A stretch of DNA of 64,000 nucleotides from Lachnospiraceae bacterium (GTDB taxonomy: Bacteria; Bacillota; Clostridia; Lachnospirales; Lachnospiraceae): assembly GCA_017550535.1 (NCBI GenBank), contig JAFZOS010000027.1:62001-126000 (forward strand), given 5' to 3'. A model generated the notes under the pieces. That model saw only the letters and a program-made list of their open reading frames with translations, ran no database searches and was not told where the DNA came from. Positions 18,579 to 28,055 of this stretch are shown in pieces. The position numbers and the translations under genes were made by a program. Numbering within the stretch: the first letter of the stretch is position 1; the number at the start of each line of letters is the position of its first letter.

Positions 18579-20411
18579 ATGGAACGGAAAATAACGGTAC
18601 TTGACAAGGATACAATCGACAAGATCGCAGCCGGAGAAGTAGTGGAGCGGCCCGCGTCCGTCGTCAAGGAACTGGTTGAAAACTCGATAGATGCAGGTTC
18701 GGATGCAGTGACCGTTGAGATTAAGGATGGAGGTATATCCTATATAAGAGTTACCGATAACGGAAGCGGCATACGTAAGGAAGAAGTACGGACTGCCTTT
18801 TTAAGGCATGCAACCAGCAAGATAAGAAGTATCGAAGATCTTTTATGCGTAGGAAGCCTGGGGTTTCGAGGCGAAGCCCTTTCAAGTATCGCCTCGGTGG
18901 CAAAGGTAGAACTTATGACGAAAACTCAGGATGATTATACGGGGACCAGATACGTGATCGAAGGATCCAGGGAATTAAGCCTTGATGATGTAGGCATACC
19001 GGATGGCACCACATTTATAGTAAGACACCTTTTTTATAATACGCCCGCCAGACGGAAGTTCTTAAAGACTCCGCAGACCGAAGCCGGTTATATAAGCGAC
19101 TATATTGAGAAAGTAATGCTTTCTCATCCGGATATTGCCTTTAAACTTATCATCAATAACTCTACCCGTCTTCAAAGTTCGGGAAACGGAGAGATCAAAG
19201 ATATCATATACAGCATATACGGCAAAGATATGGTCACAGGCCTTATTCCGATAGATGAAAGTAACGGAGACTTAGGTGTTACCGGTTTTATCTGCAAGCC
19301 CGAGCTTGCAAGATGTAACAGGAGTTTTGAGATCTATTATGTAAACCAAAGATATATTCAGAGCACTCTCATAAGGCGTGCACTTGATGAGGCATATAAG
19401 CCGTATCTGATGCTTCATAAGTATCCCGTAGTCATCCTGTATTTTGATATATCGCCGGATCTTATAGATGTAAACGTTCATCCGTCAAAAAAGGAGATCA
19501 GGTTTCTTGAAGGAAATACGTTATATGACTTTCTCGTAAAGGTCATAAGAAATGCACTGTCATCACGCGAACTTATAGTTGATATACACGAAGAAGAAAA
19601 GATCACGGGTCACATTAATATAAGCAGCGATGCAATACGCCCCGAGCCTTTTGAAAAACACACGATCACAGATTTTGTTGCCGATAAAATACCGGTCAAT
19701 GATACAGAAGACAAACCCGTTTCCGTTACCGAAGATAAAGTCCGGGATGACCTCAAAGAACAGCCGCAGGACATTATAAAACCCGTTCAGCTTTCAATGT
19801 TTGAAGACGGATTCTTAAGTAATGAAGGTATTAAAAAGCACCGCCTGATCGGTCAGCTCTTTGACACCTACTGGCTTGTTGAAATGGAAGATAAGCTTTA
19901 CATCATAGACCAGCATGCAGCTCATGAAAAAGTAAAATACGAACGTATTTTAAAACAGTATGAGAGCGGCAGAGTAACATCACAGTTCATAAACCCTCCC
20001 ATAGTTATGACATTGAGTAAAGCGGAAGAATCAGTTGTAAATGAATATGCCGACAACTTTAAAAGAGTAGGTTTTGAGATCGAACCATTCGGCGGCAACG
20101 AATACTCTATAAGGGAAGTTCCCTCAGAACTCTTCGGCCTTACTCCAACAGAATACTTTCACGACCTTTTGGACGAACTCAAAAATGACAGACGGTCAAA
20201 AAACATAGATTCAGTGGATCACAGGATCGCGACAATGGCCTGCAAAAGTGCCGTTAAAGGCAACAGCAGGATGTCCTTTAAGGAAGCGGAAGCACTTATC
20301 GACGAACTGATGGCTCTTGACAATCCATACAATTGTCCGCATGGCCGGCCGACCATTATATCTTTTACCAAAAATGAAGTGGAAAAGCTGTTTAAGAGGA
20401 TAGTATCATGA
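18579..20411 (+). CDS. mutL: DNA mismatch repair protein MutL (endonuclease type)
   Basis: 610 residues. The N-terminal GHKL ATPase is plain: IAAGEVVERPASVVKELVENSIDAG, DNGSGI, FRGEALSSI. The C-terminal domain has the metal endonuclease motif DQHAAHEKVKYE, plus ACKSAVKG and NCPHGRPT, so this MutL nicks DNA itself, as expected where MutH is absent. QLSMFED in the linker is a likely beta-clamp motif. Only one base separates it from mutS; its stop overlaps the miaA ATG (ATGA). Confidence 0.96.
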   Translation: MERKITVLDKDTIDKIAAGEVVERPASVVKELVENSIDAGSDAVTVEIKDGGISYIRVTDNGSGIRKEEVRTAFLRHATSKIRSIEDLLCVGSLGFRGEALSSIASVAKVELMTKTQDDYTGTRYVIEGSRELSLDDVGIPDGTTFIVRHLFYNTPARRKFLKTPQTEAGYISDYIEKVMLSHPDIAFKLIINNSTRLQSSGNGEIKDIIYSIYGKDMVTGLIPIDESNGDLGVTGFICKPELARCNRSFEIYYVNQRYIQSTLIRRALDEAYKPYLMLHKYPVVILYFDISPDLIDVNVHPSKKEIRFLEGNTLYDFLVKVIRNALSSRELIVDIHEEEKITGHINISSDAIRPEPFEKHTITDFVADKIPVNDTEDKPVSVTEDKVRDDLKEQPQDIIKPVQLSMFEDGFLSNEGIKKHRLIGQLFDTYWLVEMEDKLYIIDQHAAHEKVKYERILKQYESGRVTSQFINPPIVMTLSKAEESVVNEYADNFKRVGFEIEPFGGNEYSIREVPSELFGLTPTEYFHDLLDELKNDRRSKNIDSVDHRIATMACKSAVKGNSRMSFKEAEALIDELMALDNPYNCPHGRPTIISFTKNEVEKLFKRIVS

Positions 20412-21331
20412 GAAAGCTCATTATCCTTACAGGCCCTACAGCCGCAGGCAAGACAGGGCTGTCCATAAGGCTTGCAAAAGCTCTTGACTGTGAGATAATT
20501 TCCGCCGATTCAATGCAGGTCTATAAGCACATGGACATAGGCACGGCAAAAATACCGGCCTCCATGATGCATGGGATCCCCCACCACCTTATTGACGTAC
20601 TGGAGCCTACTGAAGAATACAATGTTTCAAGGTTTAAGGAAGAATCATCAAAGGCTCTTAACGGGATATACGGCCGTGGAAAGCTTCCACTTATAGTCGG
20701 AGGTACCGGTTTTTACATTCAGGCACTTCTTTATGATATCGATTTTTCAGACAATGCAGGTACTGAATACAGGATCTCTCTTATACAAAAAGCAAAAACA
20801 CAAGGAAGCGGTATACTGTATAAAGAGCTTTTGGAATGCGACCCGGATGCGGCTGCATATATACATGAAAATGACATAAAACGAATAACCAGGGCTCTTG
20901 AATACTATCATGAAACAGGGAATAAGATATCCGATCATAACAGACAGGAACGGCAAAGGTGTTCGCCGTATGATTTCAGATATTTCGTTTTAAATAAACC
21001 GCGTGATATGCTGTATAAAGATATTGATGACAGAGTGGACGAGATGATAAGGCTCGGACTTGTAGACGAAGTCAGGCACCTTAAGGAGATCGGATGCCGT
21101 AAGGATACGGTATCGATGTACGGGCTTGGTTATAAGGAGATCCTTGAATATCTGGACGGAAATATCGACCTTAATGAGGCAGTACGTATCATAAAACGTG
21201 ATACCAGACATTTTGCCAAACGACAGCTTACCTGGTTTAAACGGGAACGTGATGTAATATGGATAAACAAAGATGAATTCGATTTTGACGAAGACAGGAT
21301 ACTTGACTATATGCTTAAAATGATAGGGTGA
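20408..21331 (+). CDS. miaA: tRNA dimethylallyltransferase MiaA
   Basis: 307 residues, usual length. P-loop GPTAAGKT at 9-16, then IISADSMQVYKHMDIGTAKI (DSxQxY substrate loop), GIPHHLIDV, VGGTGFYIQALL and the C-terminal RHFAKRQLTWFKRE. Adds an isopentenyl group to A37 of tRNAs reading UNN codons. The order mutS-mutL-miaA is widespread; here it overlaps mutL by 4 bases and leads to the PLP lyase gene. Confidence 0.96.
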   Translation: MRKLIILTGPTAAGKTGLSIRLAKALDCEIISADSMQVYKHMDIGTAKIPASMMHGIPHHLIDVLEPTEEYNVSRFKEESSKALNGIYGRGKLPLIVGGTGFYIQALLYDIDFSDNAGTEYRISLIQKAKTQGSGILYKELLECDPDAAAYIHENDIKRITRALEYYHETGNKISDHNRQERQRCSPYDFRYFVLNKPRDMLYKDIDDRVDEMIRLGLVDEVRHLKEIGCRKDTVSMYGLGYKEILEYLDGNIDLNEAVRIIKRDTRHFAKRQLTWFKRERDVIWINKDEFDFDEDRILDYMLKMIG

Positions 21332-21344
21332 GCACGGAGGATTT

Positions 21345-22643
21345 ATGAACGGAAAGCAGGATCTGTACAAAAGTCTTGGCATAGACGATGATGTATTAAA
21401 CTATGCCGAACAAAAACTAACGGAGCTTAACGAAAGGTTTTTAAGGATCGATGATACCGCTGAATACAATCAGCTTAAGGTACTTAAAGCTTTTCACGAA
21501 TGCAGGGTGAGCGAAGCATGCCTTCAGGGTTCAAGCGGATACGGATACAATGACCTCGGCAGGGATACGCTGGAAAAGGTATATGCCGGCGTTTTCGATA
21601 CCGAGGATGCACTTGTACGCCCTCAGATAACATGCGGTACACATGCTCTTAATGTTGCCCTGTCTTCAAACCTTCGTCCCGGCGATGAACTGTTGTCCCC
21701 TGTCGGAAAACCTTACGATACCCTCGAAGAAGTGATCGGCATAAGGGAATCCTGCGGCTCACTTAAGGAATACGGGATAAGCTACAGGCAGGTTGATCTA
21801 AAGCCTGACGGATCTTTTGACTATGTCGGGATACGTGATTCCGTAAATGAAAAAACAAAACTTGTCACGATCCAACGTTCAAAAGGATACCAGACACGGC
21901 CCACTTTTTCCGTTAAACAGATAGGAGAGCTTATAAGCTTTATAAAGGGTATAAAGAGCGACGTGATATGCATGGTGGATAACTGTTACGGTGAATTTGT
22001 TGAAATAAGCGAACCGTCAGAGGCCGGTGCGGATATGATGGTCGGCTCTCTTATAAAGAACCCGGGTGGAGGACTTGCACCTATCGGAGGATATATCGTC
22101 GGAAGAAAGGATTGTATTGAACGTGCAGCTTCCAGGCTCACATCACCGGGACTCGGCCGTGAAGTCGGAGCCTCTTTAAACGTTATCGGAAGTTTCTATC
22201 AGGGACTGTTTATGGCTCCGTGTGTAGTAAGTTCCGCACTAAAGGGAGCTATACTTGCATCATCGCTTTTAAACGGAGTGGGTTTTGACGTTTATCCAAA
22301 GCCCGAAACCATCCGGCATGACATAATACAGGCTGTGACTCTCGGAAGCGCCGAAGGTGTTATCTCATTCTGCAAAGGGATCCAGTATGCGGCCCCGGTT
22401 GACAGCCATGTTTCTCCGGAACCGTGGGCAATGCCGGGTTACGACAGCGATGTTATAATGGCAGCGGGAGCCTTTGTTTCGGGTTCATCTATTGAGCTCA
22501 GTGCCGATGGTCCTATAAAAGAGCCCTATACCGTTTATTTCCAGGGAGGTCTTACATTCCCGCATGCCAAATACGGTGTTATACGTGCGATCCAGCAGTT
22601 AAAGGATGACGGTATCATAGATCCCAAAAGCCTTAAGGTATAA
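21345..22643 (+). CDS. Methionine gamma-lyase family PLP protein (PF06838, 'aluminium resistance')
   Basis: 432 residues of the fold-type I PLP family. The likely Schiff-base lysine is in VGSLIKNPGGGLAP, a conserved stretch of this family; TCGTHALNVALSSNLRPGDEL, MVDNCYGEFVE and GLGREVG are further landmarks. It is related to Cys/Met metabolism lyases but its substrate in Firmicutes is not settled. The position after miaA is a recurrent arrangement. A good GGAGG precedes the ATG. Last gene of the mutSL-miaA unit; the mreB promoter candidate follows. Confidence 0.85.
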   Translation: MNGKQDLYKSLGIDDDVLNYAEQKLTELNERFLRIDDTAEYNQLKVLKAFHECRVSEACLQGSSGYGYNDLGRDTLEKVYAGVFDTEDALVRPQITCGTHALNVALSSNLRPGDELLSPVGKPYDTLEEVIGIRESCGSLKEYGISYRQVDLKPDGSFDYVGIRDSVNEKTKLVTIQRSKGYQTRPTFSVKQIGELISFIKGIKSDVICMVDNCYGEFVEISEPSEAGADMMVGSLIKNPGGGLAPIGGYIVGRKDCIERAASRLTSPGLGREVGASLNVIGSFYQGLFMAPCVVSSALKGAILASSLLNGVGFDVYPKPETIRHDIIQAVTLGSAEGVISFCKGIQYAAPVDSHVSPEPWAMPGYDSDVIMAAGAFVSGSSIELSADGPIKEPYTVYFQGGLTFPHAKYGVIRAIQQLKDDGIIDPKSLKV

Positions 22644-22649
22644 TACATA

Positions 22650-22678
22650 TATACATAACAGCGGTTTTGTGGTAGAAT
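22650..22678 (+). promoter_or_regulatory. Candidate promoter of the mreB-rodA operon
   Basis: TATACA (22650-22655), 17-base spacer, TAGAAT (22673-22678) with an upstream TG (extended -10, TGGTAGAAT). The -35 is weak. It would start transcription near 22685, about 59 bases before the mreB GTG. The rest of the 100-base gap shows no other structure. Confidence 0.4.
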
Positions 22679-22743
22679 TACTATATGTTGTGTTCAAACA
22701 GCAAAGATATACCATAATTTGAACCGGTTTGTGGAGGAGCGTT

Positions 22744-23763
22744 GTGGCAGCTAATGCTTTCGGTATCGATCTGGGTACCTACAACATCAAGATATATAAC
22801 GGTTTTAACGATACTATAAGTTCTCAAAAGAACATGATTGCGATCCAAAAGGTAATGAACAAAAAAAATCTTTTTGCATACGGCGACCATGCTTTTGAAA
22901 TGTATGAGAAGGCACCGCAGAACATAACTGTATCCTTTCCTGTTACGAACGGAGTAATTGCGGATATCAATCATATGCAGATACTTTTACGCAATTTCTT
23001 AAATGACGTGACAGGCGGCAATATCAGGGCGGCTGATTATTTTATTTCCGTACCTACAGACGTAACGGAAGTTGAAAAAAGGGCTTTCTTCGATCTTGTA
23101 AGGGAATCAAACGTGAAGGCCCGCAATATCTTCATAGTCGAAAAAGCGATAGCGGACGGTGTCGGACTTAATGTTGACGTTATCAATTCCCAGGGAATCC
23201 TTGTTGTAAATATCGGCTATGAAACAACCGAAATATCGATCCTTTCAATGGGTGGTATCGTATTAAGCCGTCTTATCAAAATAGGCGGCAAGAAATTCGA
23301 CGAAAATATAAGGAACATCATCCGTAAGGAATACAATCTCCTTGTCGGCATCAAAACAGCCGAGAAGGTTAAGATAGCACTTCCCGAACTCGAAGAATCA
23401 CAGGAAGATGCAGTAGTGTACGGAAGGGATATTGTCACCGGACTTCCGGTTGAACGAAGCATCCCCACAAATCTTATAGAAAAAGCGATGAAGGAAAACT
23501 TCGAAACAATAATAGACAGCGTACGAGTGATCCTTGAACGTACTCCTCCCGAGCTGGGAGCCGATATTTACCGTAACGGTATATTCTTAACCGGCGGATC
23601 TGCCGGGATCGGCGACCTTCATGAACTGATTGCGTCAAGCACCGGACTCAAGGTTAATTTTTCGGTAAACGGCGAGGAAAGCGTTGCATACGGATTATCC
23701 CAGATAATCAAAAACGAACAGCTTCGTTCGGTAGTATATTCCATGCAGGATCAAAACGCCTGA
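22744..23763 (+). CDS. mreB: MreB-like rod-shape determining protein
   Basis: About 339 residues of the actin-like family. Phosphate-1 GIDLGTYNIK, the Glu of VEKAIADGVG (position of the catalytic Glu) and adenosine motif GIFLTGGSAGIGDL are present. The phosphate-2 motif, usually VDIGGGTTE, reads VVNIGYETTE: its Asp is Asn. So this is a divergent MreB, possibly with altered nucleotide turnover. Context (mreC, mreD, PBP2, rodA downstream) supports a role in the elongasome at the inner face of the membrane. GTG start at 22744, just after GGAGGAG (22733-22739). Confidence 0.88.
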   Translation: MAANAFGIDLGTYNIKIYNGFNDTISSQKNMIAIQKVMNKKNLFAYGDHAFEMYEKAPQNITVSFPVTNGVIADINHMQILLRNFLNDVTGGNIRAADYFISVPTDVTEVEKRAFFDLVRESNVKARNIFIVEKAIADGVGLNVDVINSQGILVVNIGYETTEISILSMGGIVLSRLIKIGGKKFDENIRNIIRKEYNLLVGIKTAEKVKIALPELEESQEDAVVYGRDIVTGLPVERSIPTNLIEKAMKENFETIIDSVRVILERTPPELGADIYRNGIFLTGGSAGIGDLHELIASSTGLKVNFSVNGEESVAYGLSQIIKNEQLRSVVYSMQDQNA

Positions 23764-23785
23764 CCGTTTTTGTTAGGGTGAAACA

Positions 23786-24649
23786 ATGGGAAAAAGAGGA
23801 TACGGAAGGAATATTATTTCTGTTCCCGGTAAATATGTATTTCTTATTCTGACTATTCTATGTGTGGCAATGATGCTGTTATCATTCACCACCGACTTTG
23901 TGACCGGGCCGTTTGAAACGGTTGCCGGTTACATTATCGTACCGTTTCAGAAGGGCATCGGGTCTGCCGGTGCCTGGCTTAACACGCGTTCCGAAAACAT
24001 ACGCAGGATAAACGAACTTAATGAGGAAAACAAGGAGCTCAAGTCACGTATCGATGAACTCACTATACGTGTAAATGATCTTCAGCGCGATAAATACGAG
24101 CTGGCCGAATTAAGGAGCCTGTTCCTTCTTGACGAGCAGTATTCCGACTACGAAAAGATAGGTGCCCGCGTGATAGGCAAGGATACCGGTAACTGGTTTT
24201 CGTCATTCACCATAGATAAGGGCAGTAAGGACGGAATAAAAACCGACATGAATGTCATGGCAGGCTCAGGCCTTGTAGGTATTGTTACAAACGTAGGCCC
24301 CAACTGGGCTCAGGTAAGGTCGATAATTGATGATACATCAAGCCTTTCGGGAATGGTAATGTCAACTTCAGATAATCTCATAGTTTCGGGCGACCTTACG
24401 CTTATGGACGACGGATATATTCGATTCTCACAGCTTATGGATGAAAAGGATATAGTAACACAGGGAGACCAGGTAGTAACATCAGCCATCAGCAATAAAT
24501 ATCTTCCCGGCATTTCTATAGGATATATTACCGAGATACAGCTGGATCCCAACAACCTGACAAAGTCTGGATACATCACGCCGGTAGTTGATTTTAAGAA
24601 CCTTAGCACAGTGCTGGTGGTAACACAGCTTAAGGAGGACTTAAGATAG
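23786..24649 (+). CDS. mreC: Rod-shape determining protein MreC
   Basis: 287 residues. One N-terminal membrane segment (about 14-36, YVFLILTILCVAMMLLSF), then a coiled coil (~65-112, rich in ELNEENKELK-type heptads), then the beta-barrel domain with the family motifs VIGKDTGNWFSSFTIDKGSKDGI, GLVGIV and the late GISIGYIT. MreC lines up the wall-synthesis complex outside the membrane and binds PBP2. It lies between mreB and mreD as in most rods. Confidence 0.93.
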   Translation: MGKRGYGRNIISVPGKYVFLILTILCVAMMLLSFTTDFVTGPFETVAGYIIVPFQKGIGSAGAWLNTRSENIRRINELNEENKELKSRIDELTIRVNDLQRDKYELAELRSLFLLDEQYSDYEKIGARVIGKDTGNWFSSFTIDKGSKDGIKTDMNVMAGSGLVGIVTNVGPNWAQVRSIIDDTSSLSGMVMSTSDNLIVSGDLTLMDDGYIRFSQLMDEKDIVTQGDQVVTSAISNKYLPGISIGYITEIQLDPNNLTKSGYITPVVDFKNLSTVLVVTQLKEDLR

Positions 24650-24651
24650 GG

Positions 24652-25158
24652 ATGCTGCGGAAGTTGACGGTCTTTTTAATGATAATCATAGGATACCTGC
24701 TGCAGACGACCTTATTCAAAGCTATTTCACTCGCCGGCATAGTACCCAATATACTGCTGATCATCACCTCATCATTCGGTTTCATGCGCGGACGTAACGA
24801 AGGCATGATCATAGGCTTTACAGCCGGTCTTCTTATTGACATATTCTTTGGTTCCATACTTGGATTTTATGCTTTCGTTTATATGTTCATAGGCTTTTTG
24901 AACGGCTTCTTCAGAAGGATATTCTATCCCGAGGATATAAAGCTTCCGATGATACTTATCGGTACAAGCGAACTGCTTTATTGTTTCATCTGTTATACAT
25001 TTTTATTCCTTCTTCGAGGGAAGATGCATCTGGGTTACTATTTTGTGCATATAATGCTGCCGGATATTGTATATACTGTGCTTGTGACTCTTATAGTATA
25101 TAAGGGGATACTGTTTGTTAACGAATGGCTTGAGGAATATGAGAAGAGGAGAGCTTAG
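24652..25158 (+). CDS. mreD: Rod-shape determining protein MreD
   Basis: 168 residues, almost entirely hydrophobic with about five to six membrane helices. GLLIDIFFGSILGFYAFVYMFIGF is... a typical MreD core in a protein of normal length (the key part is LIDIFFGSILGFYAF). It starts 2 bases after mreC, with AGGAGG inside the mreC end. Part of the elongasome membrane complex with MreC and RodA/PBP2. Confidence 0.9.
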   Translation: MLRKLTVFLMIIIGYLLQTTLFKAISLAGIVPNILLIITSSFGFMRGRNEGMIIGFTAGLLIDIFFGSILGFYAFVYMFIGFLNGFFRRIFYPEDIKLPMILIGTSELLYCFICYTFLFLLRGKMHLGYYFVHIMLPDIVYTVLVTLIVYKGILFVNEWLEEYEKRRA

Positions 25159-25160
25159 GC

Positions 25161-28043
25161 TTGCTTACCGATATTAAGGAATGGATAAAAAACGTCATAT
25201 TTTCACGTCTGTTTCTGCTTGTTCTGATAATCGGCGCCCTGTTCTTTGTTCTTATACACAGGCTGTTCGTGCTTCAGATAATAAAGGGAGAGGACTACCT
25301 TAACAACTTCACCTTAACGATCAAAAAGGAGATATCGCTTCCGAGCGCCCGCGGAAACATTTATGACAGGAACGGAGAACTGCTTGCATATAATGAACTG
25401 GCATATTCCGTTACGATAGAGGATAATTATGAGTCTTCCCCCGATAAGAATCAGCTGCTTAATGATGTGATAATACGGACGGTAAACATCATCGAATCCT
25501 GTGGTGATGACGTTAACAATGATTTTAAGATAATAACTGACAAATACGGTAAGTATGAGTTTGCGGTATCGGATACAAGGCTGTTAAGGTTTCTTGCCGA
25601 TGTTTACGGACATCCCAAGATCGACGACCTGACAAGAGAGGAGAGGGGATCTACAGCTGACGATGTGATAGCCTATCTTTGCGGGAAAGACAGGTATCAG
25701 ATCGGAAAGGTCAGCTACGACGATGAAAACAACAAGGAATTTGTTCCTATGGAAGGATATACTCCGGAGGAAGTCCTTAAGATAATAACAGTACGTTATG
25801 CAATGGATACCAACAGCTATCAGAAGTACTTATCCACAGTAATAGCATCGCAGGTAAGTGACGAAACGGTAGCTGCGATCATGGAAAACAGCAATGAACT
25901 GCAGGGCGTCAGCATAGCCGAAAATATGTTAAGGCGCTACAACGATCCTCAGTATTTTGCACACATTATAGGTTATGTCGGAAATGCATCAACAGAAGAT
26001 CTTAACGAATTGGCACTGTCCACTACTCACAGCTATGATATGACGGATACAGTCGGCAAGGCCGGCATAGAAAAGACAATGGAGGAATACCTTCAGGGAA
26101 CAAAGGGCAAGGATGTCGTTTTCACCGATAATGTAGGAAAGATCCTCGAAACCGATTCGCACGATGATCCGGTGGCGGGCGCTGACATATATCTTTCAAT
26201 AGATGCCGACCTGCAAAAGGCAGTATATAACATGATAGAGCAGAAGCTCGCCGGTATCCTTGTAACAAAGATAATAAACATGAAAGAGTATAATAACAGC
26301 GAGGTCAAATCATCAAACATGATGATCCCGATCGATGATGTTTATTATGCCCTTATAAACAACAATGTAATAGATATATCTGCTTTTTCAGGGGACAATG
26401 CCCATACGTATGAAAAGGAAGTTAACGACGCCTTCACCGCGCGGCAGGCTGAAGTCATAAGTGCACTTCGTACCGAGCTTTTAAGTACAGCTACTCCGTA
26501 TGATCAGCTTGACAAGGAGATGCAGGTTTATGAAAGTTATATCGTAAGCAGGCTTCAGTCCTCAGCTATGAACGTACTGTTAAGTGATGCTATCGATAAA
26601 GAGGATCGCACTTATATCAAGTGGACGACCGACGAAACAATAAGCCTTAACGAATACTTAAATTACTGCCTGGCACAGAATTGGATCGATTTTTCAAAAT
26701 TCAGCGCATACAGCCAGTATTCCGACACTTCGGAAGTGTATATAAGGCTGGTCGAATATATCTGCGACGAACTAAAAAAAGATACCGGTTTCAGCAAAAA
26801 GATCTATAAATACATGATCCGTGATAATTATATTTCGGGGCGTCAGCTTTGCCTGATACTGTTTGAACAAAGGGTCATATACGGTACCAGCTCCGAAAAA
26901 GAGGCACTTGAATCAGGCGCAAAGACACCTTATGAATTTCTCATAAACAAGATATCCAATATCGAGATAACGCCTGCGCAGCTGGCACTTGATCCCTGTT
27001 CGGGATCATGCGTGGTACTAAACACTGACGGTGAAGTATTGGCCTGTGTATCATATCCCGGCTATAACAACAACAGGCTTACCAATACCATCGATTCGGA
27101 GTACTATGCATCACTTATGAGTGACCTGGCAAGCCCTATATATAACCATGCAACACAGCAGATGACGGCGCCAGGATCGACATTTAAGATGGTATCGGCG
27201 ATCTCGGGTTTATCGGAGCACGCTATAAACCTTGGCGAACCGTTGTCCTGCCGCGGAATATACGAAATAGAAAGCTTAGACCTTGAAAAGAAGTGCTGGG
27301 TATATCCGGGAGCTCACGGCGGCCTGGATGTTGTCCATGCTATAGAAAATTCATGCAACAGCTTCTTCTACGAAGTCGGCTACAGGTTAAGTACCAACGT
27401 GCATACCGAAACATACAACGAACAGCGGGGACTTAATAAGCTGAAGGTTTATGCGGACATGTTCGGACTTACCGAAAAAACCGGTGTAGAGATGGAAGAG
27501 AATGAACCGCAGTTTTCCGATACGCTTCCGATCGACTCCGCTATCGGGCAGGGTTCTCATAACTATACAACGATAGGACTCGCAAGATATGTGGACACCA
27601 TAGCAAGCGGAGGAAACTGCTACAACCTTACGCTCATTAACAGGATAGTGAGGGGCGACGGTGAAGTGCTGCGAAGCTATACCGCTGATGTACGCAATCG
27701 TGTTGAAGTCCCTACAGAATACTGGGAAGCCATTCAGACGGGAATGAACCTGGTAGCCAGGAGAACTGCCGCATATAAAGGTTTCCCCATCAGCGTTGCA
27801 GGAAAAACAGGTACGGCGCAGACATCGTTATCAAGGACAAATCACGCACTGTTTGTGGGTTATGCGCCGTTTAACGATCCGGAAATAGCGATCTCGGTCC
27901 GTATAGCTTACGGTTACACTTCGGCCAATGCAGCAGCACTGGCCAGTGATGTCATGAAATACTACTTTGGACTTGAGGATAAGAACGTTCTTATAAACGG
28001 TATCGCAAATGTTGATGAAAACCTTGAAGTGATAGAAGACTGA
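25161..28043 (+). CDS. mrdA: Penicillin-binding protein 2 (class B transpeptidase) with a large insertion
   Basis: 960 residues; PBP2 proteins are usually about 600-750. TTG start at 25161 behind GAGGAGAG. One N-terminal anchor (~15-37), PBP dimerisation domain with SARGNIYDRNGELLAYNE near 53, then the transpeptidase domain: STFK with active Ser673, the SxN motif in ENSCNSFFYE, and KTGT at 882-885. Between ADLQKAVYNMIEQKL (~350) and CVVLNTDGEVLACVSYPGY (~615) lie roughly 230 extra residues, charged and soluble, where other PBP2s have a short link. It cross-links lateral-wall peptidoglycan with RodA. Coupled to mreD (2-base gap). Confidence 0.92.
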   Translation: MLTDIKEWIKNVIFSRLFLLVLIIGALFFVLIHRLFVLQIIKGEDYLNNFTLTIKKEISLPSARGNIYDRNGELLAYNELAYSVTIEDNYESSPDKNQLLNDVIIRTVNIIESCGDDVNNDFKIITDKYGKYEFAVSDTRLLRFLADVYGHPKIDDLTREERGSTADDVIAYLCGKDRYQIGKVSYDDENNKEFVPMEGYTPEEVLKIITVRYAMDTNSYQKYLSTVIASQVSDETVAAIMENSNELQGVSIAENMLRRYNDPQYFAHIIGYVGNASTEDLNELALSTTHSYDMTDTVGKAGIEKTMEEYLQGTKGKDVVFTDNVGKILETDSHDDPVAGADIYLSIDADLQKAVYNMIEQKLAGILVTKIINMKEYNNSEVKSSNMMIPIDDVYYALINNNVIDISAFSGDNAHTYEKEVNDAFTARQAEVISALRTELLSTATPYDQLDKEMQVYESYIVSRLQSSAMNVLLSDAIDKEDRTYIKWTTDETISLNEYLNYCLAQNWIDFSKFSAYSQYSDTSEVYIRLVEYICDELKKDTGFSKKIYKYMIRDNYISGRQLCLILFEQRVIYGTSSEKEALESGAKTPYEFLINKISNIEITPAQLALDPCSGSCVVLNTDGEVLACVSYPGYNNNRLTNTIDSEYYASLMSDLASPIYNHATQQMTAPGSTFKMVSAISGLSEHAINLGEPLSCRGIYEIESLDLEKKCWVYPGAHGGLDVVHAIENSCNSFFYEVGYRLSTNVHTETYNEQRGLNKLKVYADMFGLTEKTGVEMEENEPQFSDTLPIDSAIGQGSHNYTTIGLARYVDTIASGGNCYNLTLINRIVRGDGEVLRSYTADVRNRVEVPTEYWEAIQTGMNLVARRTAAYKGFPISVAGKTGTAQTSLSRTNHALFVGYAPFNDPEIAISVRIAYGYTSANAAALASDVMKYYFGLEDKNVLINGIANVDENLEVIED

Positions 28044-28055
28044 CGGAGTGAGAAT

